From Desulfosporosinus orientis DSM 765 (GTDB lineage: Bacteria; Bacillota; Desulfitobacteriia; Desulfitobacteriales; Desulfitobacteriaceae), in assembly GCF_000235605.1 (NCBI RefSeq), contig NC_016584.1, positions 1,104,001 to 1,168,000 on the forward strand: a DNA stretch of 64,000 nt, in the 5' to 3' direction. Every line of letters begins with the position of its first letter. Position 1 is the first letter of the stretch. Below the pieces are notes generated by a model, which was given only the letters and a program-made list of their open reading frames with translations, was not told the DNA's origin and did no database searches. The position numbers and the translations under genes are program-made. Of the stretch, positions 51,384 through 60,766 are shown piece after piece.

Positions 51384-52949
51384 ATGGCAAAACCACAACT
51401 AGACCATAAGGTATTTTGGCCGGCATTTATTGTAATCTTTGGTCTTTCTTTAGCCCTTGTCTTTAATCGTGAAGCTGGTGCAAAAGTTGTTGATGCAGCT
51501 TTGGCTTGGTCTACGTATAAACTGGACTGGCTTTTTCAAACAGGTACATTTTTGGTTTTTGTTTTCTTAATGTGGATAGCATTTGGCCGATATGGCAACG
51601 TCAAACTTGGCGGACCTGATGATAAGCCTGAGTTTTCTACATTGAGCTGGATAGCCATGTTATTCTGCGCTGGGATTGGCTCCAGTCTGATATATTGGGC
51701 AGTGGCTGAACCTCTCTATTATTTGCAAGGACCGCCTTTCGGCATTGCCAAAGGTTCGTCAGAGGCATATCAATGGGCCCTTACCTATGGAATGTTCCAC
51801 TGGGGATTTAGTGCTTGGGCCTTGTATGCAATCCCATCCTTGCCTATTGCTTATGCCTATTACGTCCGAAAAGACCCCCAACTTAGGGCTAGTACTGCCT
51901 GTCGTCCTATTCTTGGCAATATGGTAGACGGCTGGATGGGGAAAGTTATCGATATTCTGGTGATGTTTGGAATTGTCGGTGGCTTTGGCACGTCTCTTGG
52001 CTTAGGTGTGCCTTTACTGGCGAAAGCAGCCTCGACTTTGCTGGGGATACCTCAGTCTATGGGTTTAAACTTTGCAATACTCGCCATCTGGACCATAATC
52101 TTTGGATTCAGCGTTTATACAGGTCTTTATAAAGGAATAAAGAGATTAAGTGACATTAACGTTTATCTTGCTTTGGCTTTGTTGGTTGTAATTTTAGCAG
52201 TTGGACCGACCTTCTTCATTTTGTCAGTATTCACAGACAGTGTGGGCGTGTTATTTAATAATTTCTTCCGGATGAGTTTTTACACAGATCCCATTGTCAA
52301 GAGTGGGTTCCCGCAAGCGTGGACGGTCTTCTATTGGGCTTGGTGGATTGCCTTGGCACCATATATGGGTTTATTTGTTGCCAGGATTTCCAAGGGGCGT
52401 ACTTTAAAGCAGCTGATTATTGCTGAGGTTCTTTGGGGGACTTTAGGGGACTGGGCTTTCTTCGGAGTTTTTGGCGGCTATACCTTGCATCTTGAGTTCG
52501 ATAAAATATTGCCTGCTGGCCAGATTTTGTCAGAGGACGGAGGTCCGGCCGCAATAATAGCAGTCATCAATAGCCTGCCCATGTCTCAGGTAATTTTAGT
52601 TTTATTCTTGTTATTGGAATTTGTCTTCTTAGCTACATGTCTTGATTCTTCCGCTTATGTGTGTGCCTCTATGGCTACCAAGCAGCTAAATGAAGATGAA
52701 CAACCGGCTCGCTGGAACAGGATTGTTTGGGCTTTGGCATTGGCGGCTATTGGTATTGCGGTTCTATCTTTAGGTGGAATGAATGCAATTCAGACATCCT
52801 CTGTTGTTGCCGCAGTACCCCTGGTGTTTGTTCTTTTAATCCTAACCTTATCCTTCATGAAAATGTTAAAAGAAGATCATGGTATTCAATGCAGCCCTAA
52901 AGAGATTACAATTCAACCTTATAAAAATAAGAATATATCGGCTAAATAG
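51384..52949 (+). CDS. BCCT-family betaine/choline/carnitine transporter
   Basis: A 521-residue transporter of the betaine-choline-carnitine family with 12 membrane segments. The core motif region AGIGSSLIYWAVAEPLYYLQ is intact, and the substrate-site segment YWAWWIALAPYMGLFVARIS has the Trp-rich signature. SLPMSQVILVLFLLLEFVFL follows. It would import glycine betaine, carnitine or other quaternary amines for the demethylation enzymes encoded upstream. GGGAGGCGAG lies seven bases before the ATG. A second copy begins at 63635; the first 130 bases after the start are diverged but a stretch further in is identical. Confidence 0.93.
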   Translation: MAKPQLDHKVFWPAFIVIFGLSLALVFNREAGAKVVDAALAWSTYKLDWLFQTGTFLVFVFLMWIAFGRYGNVKLGGPDDKPEFSTLSWIAMLFCAGIGSSLIYWAVAEPLYYLQGPPFGIAKGSSEAYQWALTYGMFHWGFSAWALYAIPSLPIAYAYYVRKDPQLRASTACRPILGNMVDGWMGKVIDILVMFGIVGGFGTSLGLGVPLLAKAASTLLGIPQSMGLNFAILAIWTIIFGFSVYTGLYKGIKRLSDINVYLALALLVVILAVGPTFFILSVFTDSVGVLFNNFFRMSFYTDPIVKSGFPQAWTVFYWAWWIALAPYMGLFVARISKGRTLKQLIIAEVLWGTLGDWAFFGVFGGYTLHLEFDKILPAGQILSEDGGPAAIIAVINSLPMSQVILVLFLLLEFVFLATCLDSSAYVCASMATKQLNEDEQPARWNRIVWALALAAIGIAVLSLGGMNAIQTSSVVAAVPLVFVLLILTLSFMKMLKEDHGIQCSPKEITIQPYKNKNISAK

Positions 52950-52959
52950 GAAATACCAT

Positions 52960-53595
52960 ATGCATGTGGATGCGCTTAAGTTCGATCCCGGATATCTGGC
53001 TGTCAAGGAAATTCAACGCTTTCCAGATGAAAGTACCTTTCGTACTCTCCTTAAGAAGCTGGAGTGGAAGCATCTCATTCAGTTAATCTCCATCAACAAA
53101 GAGCTCCTTCATCGGAAACTAAAATGGAGCCTAAAAGGTTCATCTGGATTGATATTGATGACACAGTCAGCACCTTATTGTCTAAACGAAAACCACCTGC
53201 TATGCAGGTGGTTCCAAAAAGTAACTCGATGCTATCCTGAGGCAGTGCTGGCCGACAAGATATACCGTAACCGCAAAAATCTGGCGTATTGCAAAAAACA
53301 CAACATCCGGCTCAGCGGCCCCAAACTAGGCAGGCCTTCGGGAGCTATCCTGAAAAAAGTAGAGAAAGCCATTGAACGAATGGATGCCCGAATGCGTAAT
53401 GCCGTTGAAGGTAAGTTTGGTGAGGGAAAAAGGAAATATGGGCTTGGTCGTGTTTATGCTAAGTTAAAAGAAACAGCAGAGTGCATGATTAGCATGCAAT
53501 TCTTTGTTATGAACTTGGAGCATAAGCTCAGAGTTCTTTTTTCCCAATTTATGAAGAGGCATTTTATAATTACAGATATTGGGTTATTTGCGTAA
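52960..53595 (+). pseudogene. Composite of transposase fragments
   Basis: One open frame of over 200 codons is built from two unrelated transposases. The first part (VDALKFDPGYLAVKEIQRFP, then LIQLISINKELLHRK) and, in another frame, WIDIDDTVSTL look like an IS1380-type N-terminus. An IS200-like hairpin follows. The second part (YPEAVLADKIYRNRKNLAYC, then NIRLSGPKLGRP and NAVEGKFGEGKRKYGLGRVY) is the C-terminal DDE part of an IS5-type enzyme. The join lies at about 53190-53215. No catalytic triad is complete, so it is dead. It ends the first methyltransferase module. Confidence 0.7.
53191..53213. mobile_element. IS200/IS605-type hairpin end, remnant
   Basis: AACCACCTGC-TAT-GCAGGTGGTT is a perfect 10-bp stem with a 3-base loop, the form of subterminal hairpin recognised by IS200-type Y1 transposases. 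No tnpA frame is present; only this end remains, between two other transposase fragments. Confidence 0.5.
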
Positions 53596-53634
53596 TCGAA
53601 CGAAAAATGGGGGTTCGGTTAGCAAGCCTTAATT

Positions 53635-53668
53635 AGAATAGCTACCTTAGGAGCTATTCTTTTGCATT
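53635..53668 (+). terminator. Terminator after the transposase remnants
   Basis: AGAATAGCT (53635-53643) and AGCTATTCT (53652-53660) form a 9-bp stem with an 8-base loop, then TTTGCATTTT. Confidence 0.7.
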
Positions 53669-53772
53669 TTATTGAAATGTTAAGTTGGTATCGGTTAATG
53701 AAGTCAAGTGCAGCCTTTGGTATGGTCGGCAATGCTGGCGTTATTAAATCCTTATTATTCCTTTTAATGTAC

Positions 53773-55233
53773 TTAAGTTATTTCAGGATTATGGTGAGAA
53801 ATATTTATATTTAAACGCTTAATTCTATAAAAAAGATTCTGGCGGGAAACATTAAGATGCTTTGCCGTTTTATTAATATTGCCATTATTCTTTTTAAGGC
53901 TTTGGATAACAATTTCTTTTTCATATTGAGTAAGCAACATTTTTAAGTCTGTATCATGCGTAATTTGGGGAATCATTTTAACATTATTTATATGTTTTTT
54001 TAAGTGATGGGGGAGATACATTGCCGATAATTTAGTATCAGTAGCTTCGGCAAGATTCATGGCATGTTCAATGGTATGTCTTAATTCCCGAATGTTACCT
54101 GGCCAAGAGTGGCTATGTAAAATATCTGAAGCTTCCAAAGATAATGTTTTAATGTTCTTACCTAATAATCTGTTGTATTGATCGATAAATGACATTAGTA
54201 GTTGGTCCAGATCTTCTTCACGTTCGCGAAGTGGGGGACATTCTAAAGTTACAGCGGCTAAGCGGTAAAAGAGATCACTTCGAAGCTGCCCTTTTTCGAT
54301 TGCTTCATCAGGATTAAGATTCATCGCACTGATTACTCGTGCATTGAAAGGGGTTGCTTTATTACTACCAGTTCGCCGAAAGGTTTGATCTTCTAAAACA
54401 CGTAAGAGTTTTGCTTGGAGAGGGAGACTCATGGAGTTGATTTCATCTAGAAAAAGAGTTCCATTTCCAGCCTCTTCAAATAATCCCGATTTATCTTCTG
54501 CTCCAGTATAAGAGCCTTTTGCTGTACCAAAGAAAATGCTTTCTAATAATGTTTCAGGTATAGCACTACAGTTAATTGCAACAAAGGGATTGTGGGCTCT
54601 TATACTCTGATTGTGAATACTTTGGGCTATCATTTCCTTGCCTGTACCTGTTTCCCCGAGTATAAGTACGCGTGAATCTGAATATGAAATTTTACGTGCG
54701 GCTATCCGTAGGGTGTTAATTGCTCTGCTTTGCCCTAAAATATCGTCAAAAGTATATCGTGTTCCGCTTTTCTTTTTACTTTTCACAGTTAGTAATTCCC
54801 GTTGTAGGTCAATTAGTTTGCTTGAGAGTTCTTGAATTTTGGAATTATCTCGTGTTATTGCGATGGAACCGATCGGCTCTTTATTTGAATTCCCCTCTGG
54901 AAACACTGGGAAAATATCCATCATAACATGAACGTAGTTCCCATTTCGTGAAAAGTATTTCATATAGTAATTCTTCTTAGGTGCCTTTTCCCGAATACTG
55001 GCTAACATTTGGCAATTCTGATCATCTAAGTCATATACTTCACGGATATCTCTGCCAATAATGGATTTTCTGTCGAAGCCATCTATTTTTTCGAATCCAG
55101 TAGAAGAAACAATAATCGTTCCGGTCGGATCGATTATTTCTATATAGTCCTCTAAACTATTTAAGGCGTTTTTCAATAATTTATTTACTTCCATTAGGTT
55201 TTTAATATCTTGTTGATTTAGATTTTTCCACAA
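53773..55233 (-). CDS. Sigma-54-dependent transcriptional activator with PAS domain (EBP2)
   Basis: An activator of about 486 residues, RocR-like in layout. A PAS domain spans about 25-140 (YIEIIDPTGTIIVSSTGFEK). The AAA+ domain has Walker A GETGTGKE, the sigma-54 loop as GSYTGA in FFGTAKGSYTGAEDKSG (canonical GAFTGA), Walker B GTLFLDEINSM, and RVISAMNLNPDEAI. A Fis-type helix-turn-helix NINKTAKHLNVSRQNLFYRI ends it. TTG 55233 is chosen as start because AAGGAGG lies eight bases upstream. It is divergent from the second methyltransferase module, whose promoter is a -24/-12 type, so it most likely activates that operon when a methylated amine is sensed. Confidence 0.9.
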   Translation of the reverse strand: MWKNLNQQDIKNLMEVNKLLKNALNSLEDYIEIIDPTGTIIVSSTGFEKIDGFDRKSIIGRDIREVYDLDDQNCQMLASIREKAPKKNYYMKYFSRNGNYVHVMMDIFPVFPEGNSNKEPIGSIAITRDNSKIQELSSKLIDLQRELLTVKSKKKSGTRYTFDDILGQSRAINTLRIAARKISYSDSRVLILGETGTGKEMIAQSIHNQSIRAHNPFVAINCSAIPETLLESIFFGTAKGSYTGAEDKSGLFEEAGNGTLFLDEINSMSLPLQAKLLRVLEDQTFRRTGSNKATPFNARVISAMNLNPDEAIEKGQLRSDLFYRLAAVTLECPPLREREEDLDQLLMSFIDQYNRLLGKNIKTLSLEASDILHSHSWPGNIRELRHTIEHAMNLAEATDTKLSAMYLPHHLKKHINNVKMIPQITHDTDLKMLLTQYEKEIVIQSLKKNNGNINKTAKHLNVSRQNLFYRIKRLNINISHHNPEIT

Positions 55234-55336
55234 AACACCTTCCTCCTTTCGATAGATAAAGAATTTTTCCACATCATGCGTCAAATTCCTTCTTTATTAG
55301 CAAATAAATCAGAATAGATTGAGTATTCATTTTGAT

Positions 55337-55428
55337 TGTTAAAAATCTTTTACATAATTAAATTTAAGTCTTAAATGATAAGGGAAGACCAATTAATTGT
55401 CTTTTTACAATGTTAAAAATTTTTTACA
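55337..55428. promoter_or_regulatory. Two candidate activator sites for EBP2
   Basis: TGTTAAAAATCTTTTACA (55337-55354) and TGTTAAAAATTTTTTACA (55411-55428) differ at one base and are imperfect inverted repeats. They lie about 130-220 bases upstream of the -24/-12 promoter at 55559. Their sequence is unlike the sites before mtbB. Confidence 0.65.
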
Positions 55429-55558
55429 AAGTCGAATGAACAAGGGATTATGGCCTTTTTAATTACAACAATTTCTTTTTATTTCTACATGTTTCTGCAA
55501 AAAATCTTACGATTCTAAATAATTTTCTGACGCAGGTCTTCAGATAGTCTGATAGACC

Positions 55559-55575
55559 TTGGCATTAATCTTGCT
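55559..55575 (+). promoter_or_regulatory. Sigma-54 (-24/-12) promoter of the second methyltransferase module
   Basis: TTGGCATTAATCTTGCT matches TTGGCA-N6-TTGCT with GG and GC 12 bases apart. It lies 49 bases before the corrinoid protein ATG. Confidence 0.88.
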
Positions 55576-55623
55576 AAATCTTAAGGCATAGGTCGCAGAA
55601 AAGAAATGCAGGGAGGTTTAACC

Positions 55624-56262
55624 ATGGAAATAGAAATTTTAACCAAAGTTTCTGTAGCAGTAGTAGAGGGAGATATTGATTTAGTACAAGAGCTGACTCA
55701 ACAGGCTATCGAGAATGGATTAGAGCCCTTAGTAATTATTAATGAAGGACTTACCCGGGGAATTAAAATCGTAGGTGATAATTTTGGGGCAGGGAAGTTT
55801 TTCCTTCCTGATCTTCTCTTAGGTGCTAAGGCTATGGATGCAGGAATTAAGATCTTAGAACCACTGCTTGATGGAGCCCAACAAGAGTCCAAGGGAAAAG
55901 TGTTGATTGGAACTGTGCAAGGGGATTTACATGAGATTGGTAAAAACATCGTTGGAATGATGCTTAAAACATCAGGTTTTGAAGTTGTTGATTTGGGAGT
56001 TGATGTCCCTTCAGCAAGATTCATTGAGAAGGTCAAAGAACTCAAACCCAACATACTTGGTATTTCAGCCTTATTAACAACGACCGTAGACAAACAAAAA
56101 GAAATTATTGAGATTCTTCAAGAAGAAGGCTTAAGAGATCAAATTAAAGTAATGATTGGAGGTGCTCCAATCAATCAAGCGTGGGCAGATAAGATAGGGG
56201 CTGATGGATACGCGGAAGACGCGATTACCGCTGTTAATGTGGCTAACAGCCTAATCTGTTAA
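55624..56262 (+). CDS. Corrinoid protein (MtgC-like)
   Basis: A 212-residue corrinoid carrier. Cap domain residues 1-90 include NFGAGKFFLPDLLLGAKAMD. Cobalt-ligand His103 lies in QGDLHEIGKNIVGMM (DXHXXG with Glu after His). SALLTTTVDKQKEIIEIL and MIGGAPINQAWADKIGADGY follow. ATG 55624 is preferred because GGGAGG lies nine bases upstream; ATG 55606 is weak. It stands directly before the non-pyrrolysine MttB homologue, the same order as corrinoid protein and MtgB in known glycine betaine systems, and is first in the sigma-54-controlled operon. Confidence 0.92.
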   Translation: MEIEILTKVSVAVVEGDIDLVQELTQQAIENGLEPLVIINEGLTRGIKIVGDNFGAGKFFLPDLLLGAKAMDAGIKILEPLLDGAQQESKGKVLIGTVQGDLHEIGKNIVGMMLKTSGFEVVDLGVDVPSARFIEKVKELKPNILGISALLTTTVDKQKEIIEILQEEGLRDQIKVMIGGAPINQAWADKIGADGYAEDAITAVNVANSLIC

Positions 56263-56294
56263 CTTAATTGGTTTAGAGAAAGAGGGATTGAAAA

Positions 56295-57710
56295 ATGCGT
56301 TTGGATTATTTTTCAGAAGAAGAACTAATTCAAGTCCATGAAGCAAGTCTGGAAATGTTAAAAAATACGGGGATTCATACGATCTCTGAGCGCTTCAAAA
56401 AAGTCCTTTTGGAAAACGGATGCCGGGAAGAAAATGACCGAATTCTATTTACTCAAGACATCATCGAGAAGGCGCTGAAGACAGTTCCTAAACAATTCAA
56501 AATCTATGGAAGAGATCCCCGCTACGTTGTTGAGATGGGTTTACACAAGGCTTATGCACAAACCTGTGTAGGAACTCCCTCCATTATGGATCTCGAGACC
56601 GGAAAAAAACGGGATTGCTTGGTTAAAGATCTTGGAGATTTTTGCCGCCTGGCTGATGCTTTAGAGAATATTGATCTCATATCTCCCGTCTTCCCGAGAG
56701 ATGTTCCCCAAGAAGGAATTGTAACTATAGAAACGATCACCATGCTTTGCAATTCGACAAAACCTTTAAGGATTTGTGCTGAGTCAAGCCATGAGATGAA
56801 ATCGATTATTCAGGTTCTGATTACAGCAGCAGGCGGAAAAGAAAAACTGCAAGAACAGCCGCTGGCTTATATCGAGGTATCATCCATTAGCCCCCTGGAA
56901 TATGGATTGCATCCGGCAGAAGCCTTAGTTGATATTGTAGAAGCCGGGTTACCTTTAGGAGTTATTCCTTGCCCCATGATGGGCTCAACGGGGCCTATGA
57001 CCTTAGTTGGTTGTGTCGCCATGCATAATGCAGAAATCTTAGCGGGAGTGGTTGCCAGCCAAATGATTCGGCCAGGACACCCTGTTATCATGTCTCCACG
57101 GGTGACCTTCATGGACATGCGGTCGGGATTGGGGTTATGGGCTATGCCTGAAATGGGTCTGGCTGCTGCAGCTTCAACTCAATTGGCAAGGTATTATGGG
57201 ATACCAGTGACAGCTACCGGCTTCTCGGGAGCTTCCAAAATTGCCGATGGCCAAAGTAGTTATGAGCATCTCTATAATGCCCTCATGCCAGCCCTCATTG
57301 GAACCGATATTCTGGCAGCTGCCGGGTCATTAGATAATTGCCTGACTTCGTGTTTTGCAATGCTTGTAGTGGATGATGAATTATCTTCTGTGATAAAAAG
57401 AACAATGAAAAAGAATGAGATTACGGAAGAAAAACTAGCCGTAGCTGTCGTCGATGAGGTTATTCGAAGCAAAAGTAATTTTCTCGAACACACACATACG
57501 CGAAAAGCTCTTAGAGCAGGAGAGTTATGGATCCCGCGCCTTTCTGACAGACAGCCGTTTGAAAAATGGGAGCTAAACGGCGAGAAAGTTGAAGAGAAAG
57601 CAAAACGTATTGCTAAAGAGCTGTTATCAACTCATCAAGTTGAACCCGTAAGCCAAGAGGTAAACGCTGAATTTAAGCGTATTACCGAACAAGTGTATAA
57701 ACAAGCTTGA
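56295..57710 (+). CDS. Non-pyrrolysine MttB-family methyltransferase (MtgB-like)
   Basis: A 471-residue MttB-superfamily protein without an amber codon. Relatives such as MtgB of Desulfitobacterium demethylate glycine betaine, and others act on carnitine, proline betaine or gamma-butyrobetaine. SPLEYGLHPAEALVDIVEAG, GLWAMPEMGLAAAASTQLAR and GFSGASKIADGQSSYEH are visible; at the position where MttB has pyrrolysine the alignment places Ser (GFS-GASK against GG-Pyl-ADSK). It sits between its corrinoid protein and a pyrrolysine-type mttB. Quaternary amine substrate is likely; which one is not decidable. A decayed copy lies at 48691. Confidence 0.85.
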   Translation: MRLDYFSEEELIQVHEASLEMLKNTGIHTISERFKKVLLENGCREENDRILFTQDIIEKALKTVPKQFKIYGRDPRYVVEMGLHKAYAQTCVGTPSIMDLETGKKRDCLVKDLGDFCRLADALENIDLISPVFPRDVPQEGIVTIETITMLCNSTKPLRICAESSHEMKSIIQVLITAAGGKEKLQEQPLAYIEVSSISPLEYGLHPAEALVDIVEAGLPLGVIPCPMMGSTGPMTLVGCVAMHNAEILAGVVASQMIRPGHPVIMSPRVTFMDMRSGLGLWAMPEMGLAAAASTQLARYYGIPVTATGFSGASKIADGQSSYEHLYNALMPALIGTDILAAAGSLDNCLTSCFAMLVVDDELSSVIKRTMKKNEITEEKLAVAVVDEVIRSKSNFLEHTHTRKALRAGELWIPRLSDRQPFEKWELNGEKVEEKAKRIAKELLSTHQVEPVSQEVNAEFKRITEQVYKQA

Positions 57711-57725
57711 TAAGGGGGGTTATAA

Positions 57726-59195
57726 GTGAAGAGAAATTTTCGCGCGGGATTTCGACAGTACGGCGGATTTGGACTCAATGTGTTATCGGAAGATGAACTT
57801 TATGCCATTCATTGTGCGACCCTTGATATCTTATGGCATACCGGAGTTCGCATAACCAGCAAAGAAGCTCAAGATATTTTTGATGCCGGTGGTGCCATAG
57901 TTGAACGGAGTACCAATACGGTTCGGATTCCACCCTATGTGGTTGAGGAGGCAATTAAATCAGCGCCAAGTACTGTATTATTAGCGGCGAGAAACCCGAA
58001 AAATGATTTTGTCATTGAGAGTAATCGAACTGGATTCACAAATTTTGGTGAAGGAATAAATATAATTGACCTCTTCACAAGAAAATATCGGCCGTCGAAT
58101 AAGCAGGACGTTGCTGACACTGCCCGTATGTGTGATGCCATGAGTGAGATTGATGTTTATGAGAGAGCTGTTTCAGCCCAAGACGTTCCAGCCCTTGTCG
58201 CTCCGCTTCATGAGGCACAGGTTGCATTTAAAAATACCTCAAAGCACCTTTTCATGGGCTGTGGTAACGGAAAGAACCTTCGAACTATCGTTAAAATGGG
58301 AGAAGCAGTGGTTGGAAAGGAAAACTTCAAAAAACGTCCTATCTATAGTTCAATTGTTTGTCCAACCAGTCCGTTACAGTTAGTTCCTGAATGTTGTGAA
58401 GTTATTATTGAAAGTGCACGAGCTGGAATTACATGTAACATTTTATCAATGGCCTTATCCGGCGGGTCATCACCCGTAACCTTGGCAGGAACCTTGATTA
58501 CTCATAATGCGGAAGTTCTGAGTGGAATCATCCTTAGTCAATTGACTTGTAAAGGCTCACCCGTAATTTATGGTAGTTCGACTACCATCATGGATATGAA
58601 AAGCACTACGGCAGCTGTTGGGGCTCCAGAGCTTGGAATGATCAATGGCGCTGTGGCAAAACTAGCTCAATATTACTTGCTGCCCAGCTGGGTAGCCGGT
58701 GGATAGGCAGACAGCAAACTTCCTGATGGACAGGCTACTCATGAATCGACTCTAAGTGCTCTGCTTACCTCTTTATCCGGAGCAAATCTTATCTATGGAC
58801 TCGGCATGCTTGAGCTAGGTATTACATTTGATTATGCCAAGTTATTAATGGATAACGAAATGGTCCGAATGATTAAAAAAGCAGTTGGTGGAATTGATGT
58901 GAATGATGATACTATGGCTGTGGATATCATCCAGTCGGTAGGTGCCGCTGGTGAATTCTTAACCCAAGAACATACATTCCGTCATTTCAAAACTGCACAA
59001 TCTCATAATAAGTTAATTGATCGCTCTATGAGACAATCCTGGTTGGAGAAAGGAGGAAAGGACTTTACTGAAAGGGCTTATGAAGAAGCTCAGCATCTCT
59101 ATAATACGTATAAACCCGACCCTTTATCGAATGGAGTGGAAACCATGCTAGAAGAAATTGTAGCCAACGCCGAAGTAGAATATGGTTTGAAATAA
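57726..59195 (+). CDS. mttB: Trimethylamine methyltransferase with in-frame amber codon (pyrrolysine), copy 2
   Basis: A second MttB, 489 residues when TAG at 58704-58706 (codon 327) is read as pyrrolysine. The context LLPSWVAGG[11 protein letters not shown] is the same as in copy 1, and sequence on both sides is well conserved ([37 protein letters not shown]-type end). The true stop is TAA. GTG start, AGGGGGG upstream, fifteen bases after the MtgB-like gene. It shares about 70 percent identity with copy 1 by eye. Expression requires the Pyl system, of which only pylB is in the window. Followed by a terminator. Confidence 0.93.
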
Positions 59196-59226
59196 TTCTC
59201 AAAACAATTAGGTAGCAGGCAAAATA

Positions 59227-59262
59227 GAAAACCGAGGGCATAGGTATCCTCGGTTTTCTTGA
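59227..59262 (+). terminator. Terminator after mttB copy 2
   Basis: GAAAACCGAGG (59227-59237) and CCTCGGTTTTC (59248-59258) form a perfect 11-bp stem followed by TT. Confidence 0.8.
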
Positions 59263-59376
59263 AAAAATTGCTTCAAGCCTTTGCAAATGAAATTAATGCT
59301 AAGGGTTCGCCCCAGATGCTGCCTCGACAGTGGATCTTGTAAAGTATGATTAAATGCTAAAAATAGGGGGATGCTT

Positions 59377-60642
59377 ATGAACGCATTTAAAAAGTGGCTG
59401 GCCTTATTTGTTCTTTCCTTTGGGTATGCATCTATGTTTACTCTTCCGTATGCAAAATATGTCTTTTATGATCCAATGATGACAGCCTTGAAGTGTACGA
59501 ACTTCGAGCTGGGAGCTATGGTTTCCGTCTATGTAATTATCGGTATTTTTACCTTTGTTCCTGGAGGCTGGGTAGCGGATAGGTTTCCAGCCCGGACGAC
59601 TATCTCTGTTTCTTTGGTAGCACAGGGACTCTTAACGATCTTGTTCGGTATAAATATGACGATGAAAGTAGGCTGGATCGTCTGGGTTGCTTTTGCTTTT
59701 ACCAATTGTTTTGCATATTGGGCAGCAGCATTAAAGGGTGTCAGGCTCTTAGGCGATAAGAATGACCAGGGAAAAATGTATGGTTTCTTTGAAGCCGGGT
59801 ATGGACTATCCACAGTGGTTATTAGTTTTATTGCTTTGGGAATTTTCGGGCGATATGTGGATCCGGTAGCCGGCTTTAGAATGGTTGTTTTTATCTATTC
59901 GGGCTTTAGTATCTTAGCGGGTATTCTAACCTGGTTATTATATGAAGAATATATGGCAGAAACCAATGAAGACAAACCAGTTGTTGGTCTGAAAGACGTA
60001 ATCATTGTCTTAAAACAGCCCGTCGTTTGGTTAATCGCTCTTGTTATTATGACTACCTATGGATTATATGTCGGGCAAACCTATCTGACCCCGTATTTAA
60101 CCGCCGTTGTCGGAATTACCGTTACCTTCTCCGGGGCACTGGCGATTATCAGAACCTATGGGGTAAAGCTGCTAGGTGGTCCGGTCGGTGGGTTCATGGC
60201 TGACAAATGGAAATCACCCTGCAGAGTCTTAACAATAGGTTATATTTTTATTATTGTTATGTTATTTATCTTTCTTAATTTACCCGCAAAACCTTCTTTA
60301 GGTGTAGTAATCGTCCTGATGCTATTGGTAGCATTTGTTGGTGCTGGGATGAAGGGCATTATGTGGTCCACTGTTGAGGAATCCAAAGTTCCACGATATT
60401 ATACCGGTTTGGCCATCGGCACAGCATCTATAATTGGCTATTTAGCGGACATCGTTTTAGGACCTCTATTTGGTTATTGGTTAGACACTTACGGCAATAG
60501 TGGATATAATTTCATGTTTGCCTTCCTAATTGCTATTTCCGTTGTTGGTCTCGTAGCTGCCTTGGGAATTCTAAAATTGAAAAAGACAGCTTTTTCGATT
60601 ATTACCACGAACGTTAATACGAATATAAATACTAAAATTTAA
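59377..60642 (+). CDS. Major facilitator superfamily transporter
   Basis: A 421-residue MFS permease, close paralogue of that at 34776. It has 12 hydrophobic segments, begins MNAFKKWLALFVLSFGYASM, and shares GGWVADRFPARTT and FGPVGG-like GPVGGFMADKWKSPCR. ATG 59377 is favoured because AGGGGG lies six bases upstream and the N-termini then align with the paralogue. It stands inside the methyltransferase module after a terminator, so it probably has its own promoter or depends on readthrough. A role in uptake of methylated amines or export of a product is plausible but not shown. Confidence 0.85.
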   Translation: MNAFKKWLALFVLSFGYASMFTLPYAKYVFYDPMMTALKCTNFELGAMVSVYVIIGIFTFVPGGWVADRFPARTTISVSLVAQGLLTILFGINMTMKVGWIVWVAFAFTNCFAYWAAALKGVRLLGDKNDQGKMYGFFEAGYGLSTVVISFIALGIFGRYVDPVAGFRMVVFIYSGFSILAGILTWLLYEEYMAETNEDKPVVGLKDVIIVLKQPVVWLIALVIMTTYGLYVGQTYLTPYLTAVVGITVTFSGALAIIRTYGVKLLGGPVGGFMADKWKSPCRVLTIGYIFIIVMLFIFLNLPAKPSLGVVIVLMLLVAFVGAGMKGIMWSTVEESKVPRYYTGLAIGTASIIGYLADIVLGPLFGYWLDTYGNSGYNFMFAFLIAISVVGLVAALGILKLKKTAFSIITTNVNTNINTKI

Positions 60643-60685
60643 CTGAATATTTTTAGGTTTGTTCAGGTCAATTTTTCATCGGCAA

Positions 60686-60701
60686 AACAGGTCAACCTGT
60701 T
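60686..60701. repeat. Palindrome upstream of corrinoid protein gene
   Basis: AACAGGT-CA-ACCTGTT is a perfect inverted repeat with 2-base spacer, 66 bases upstream of the ATG. A related half-site (CAGGTCA) occurs at 60664. It could be an operator. Confidence 0.5.
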
Positions 60702-60766
60702 GTAATAGGTTTAATATACAGAATAAGAGCGGATGGGTTAAAAACAATTTATAGGGGGAAGAAAAT

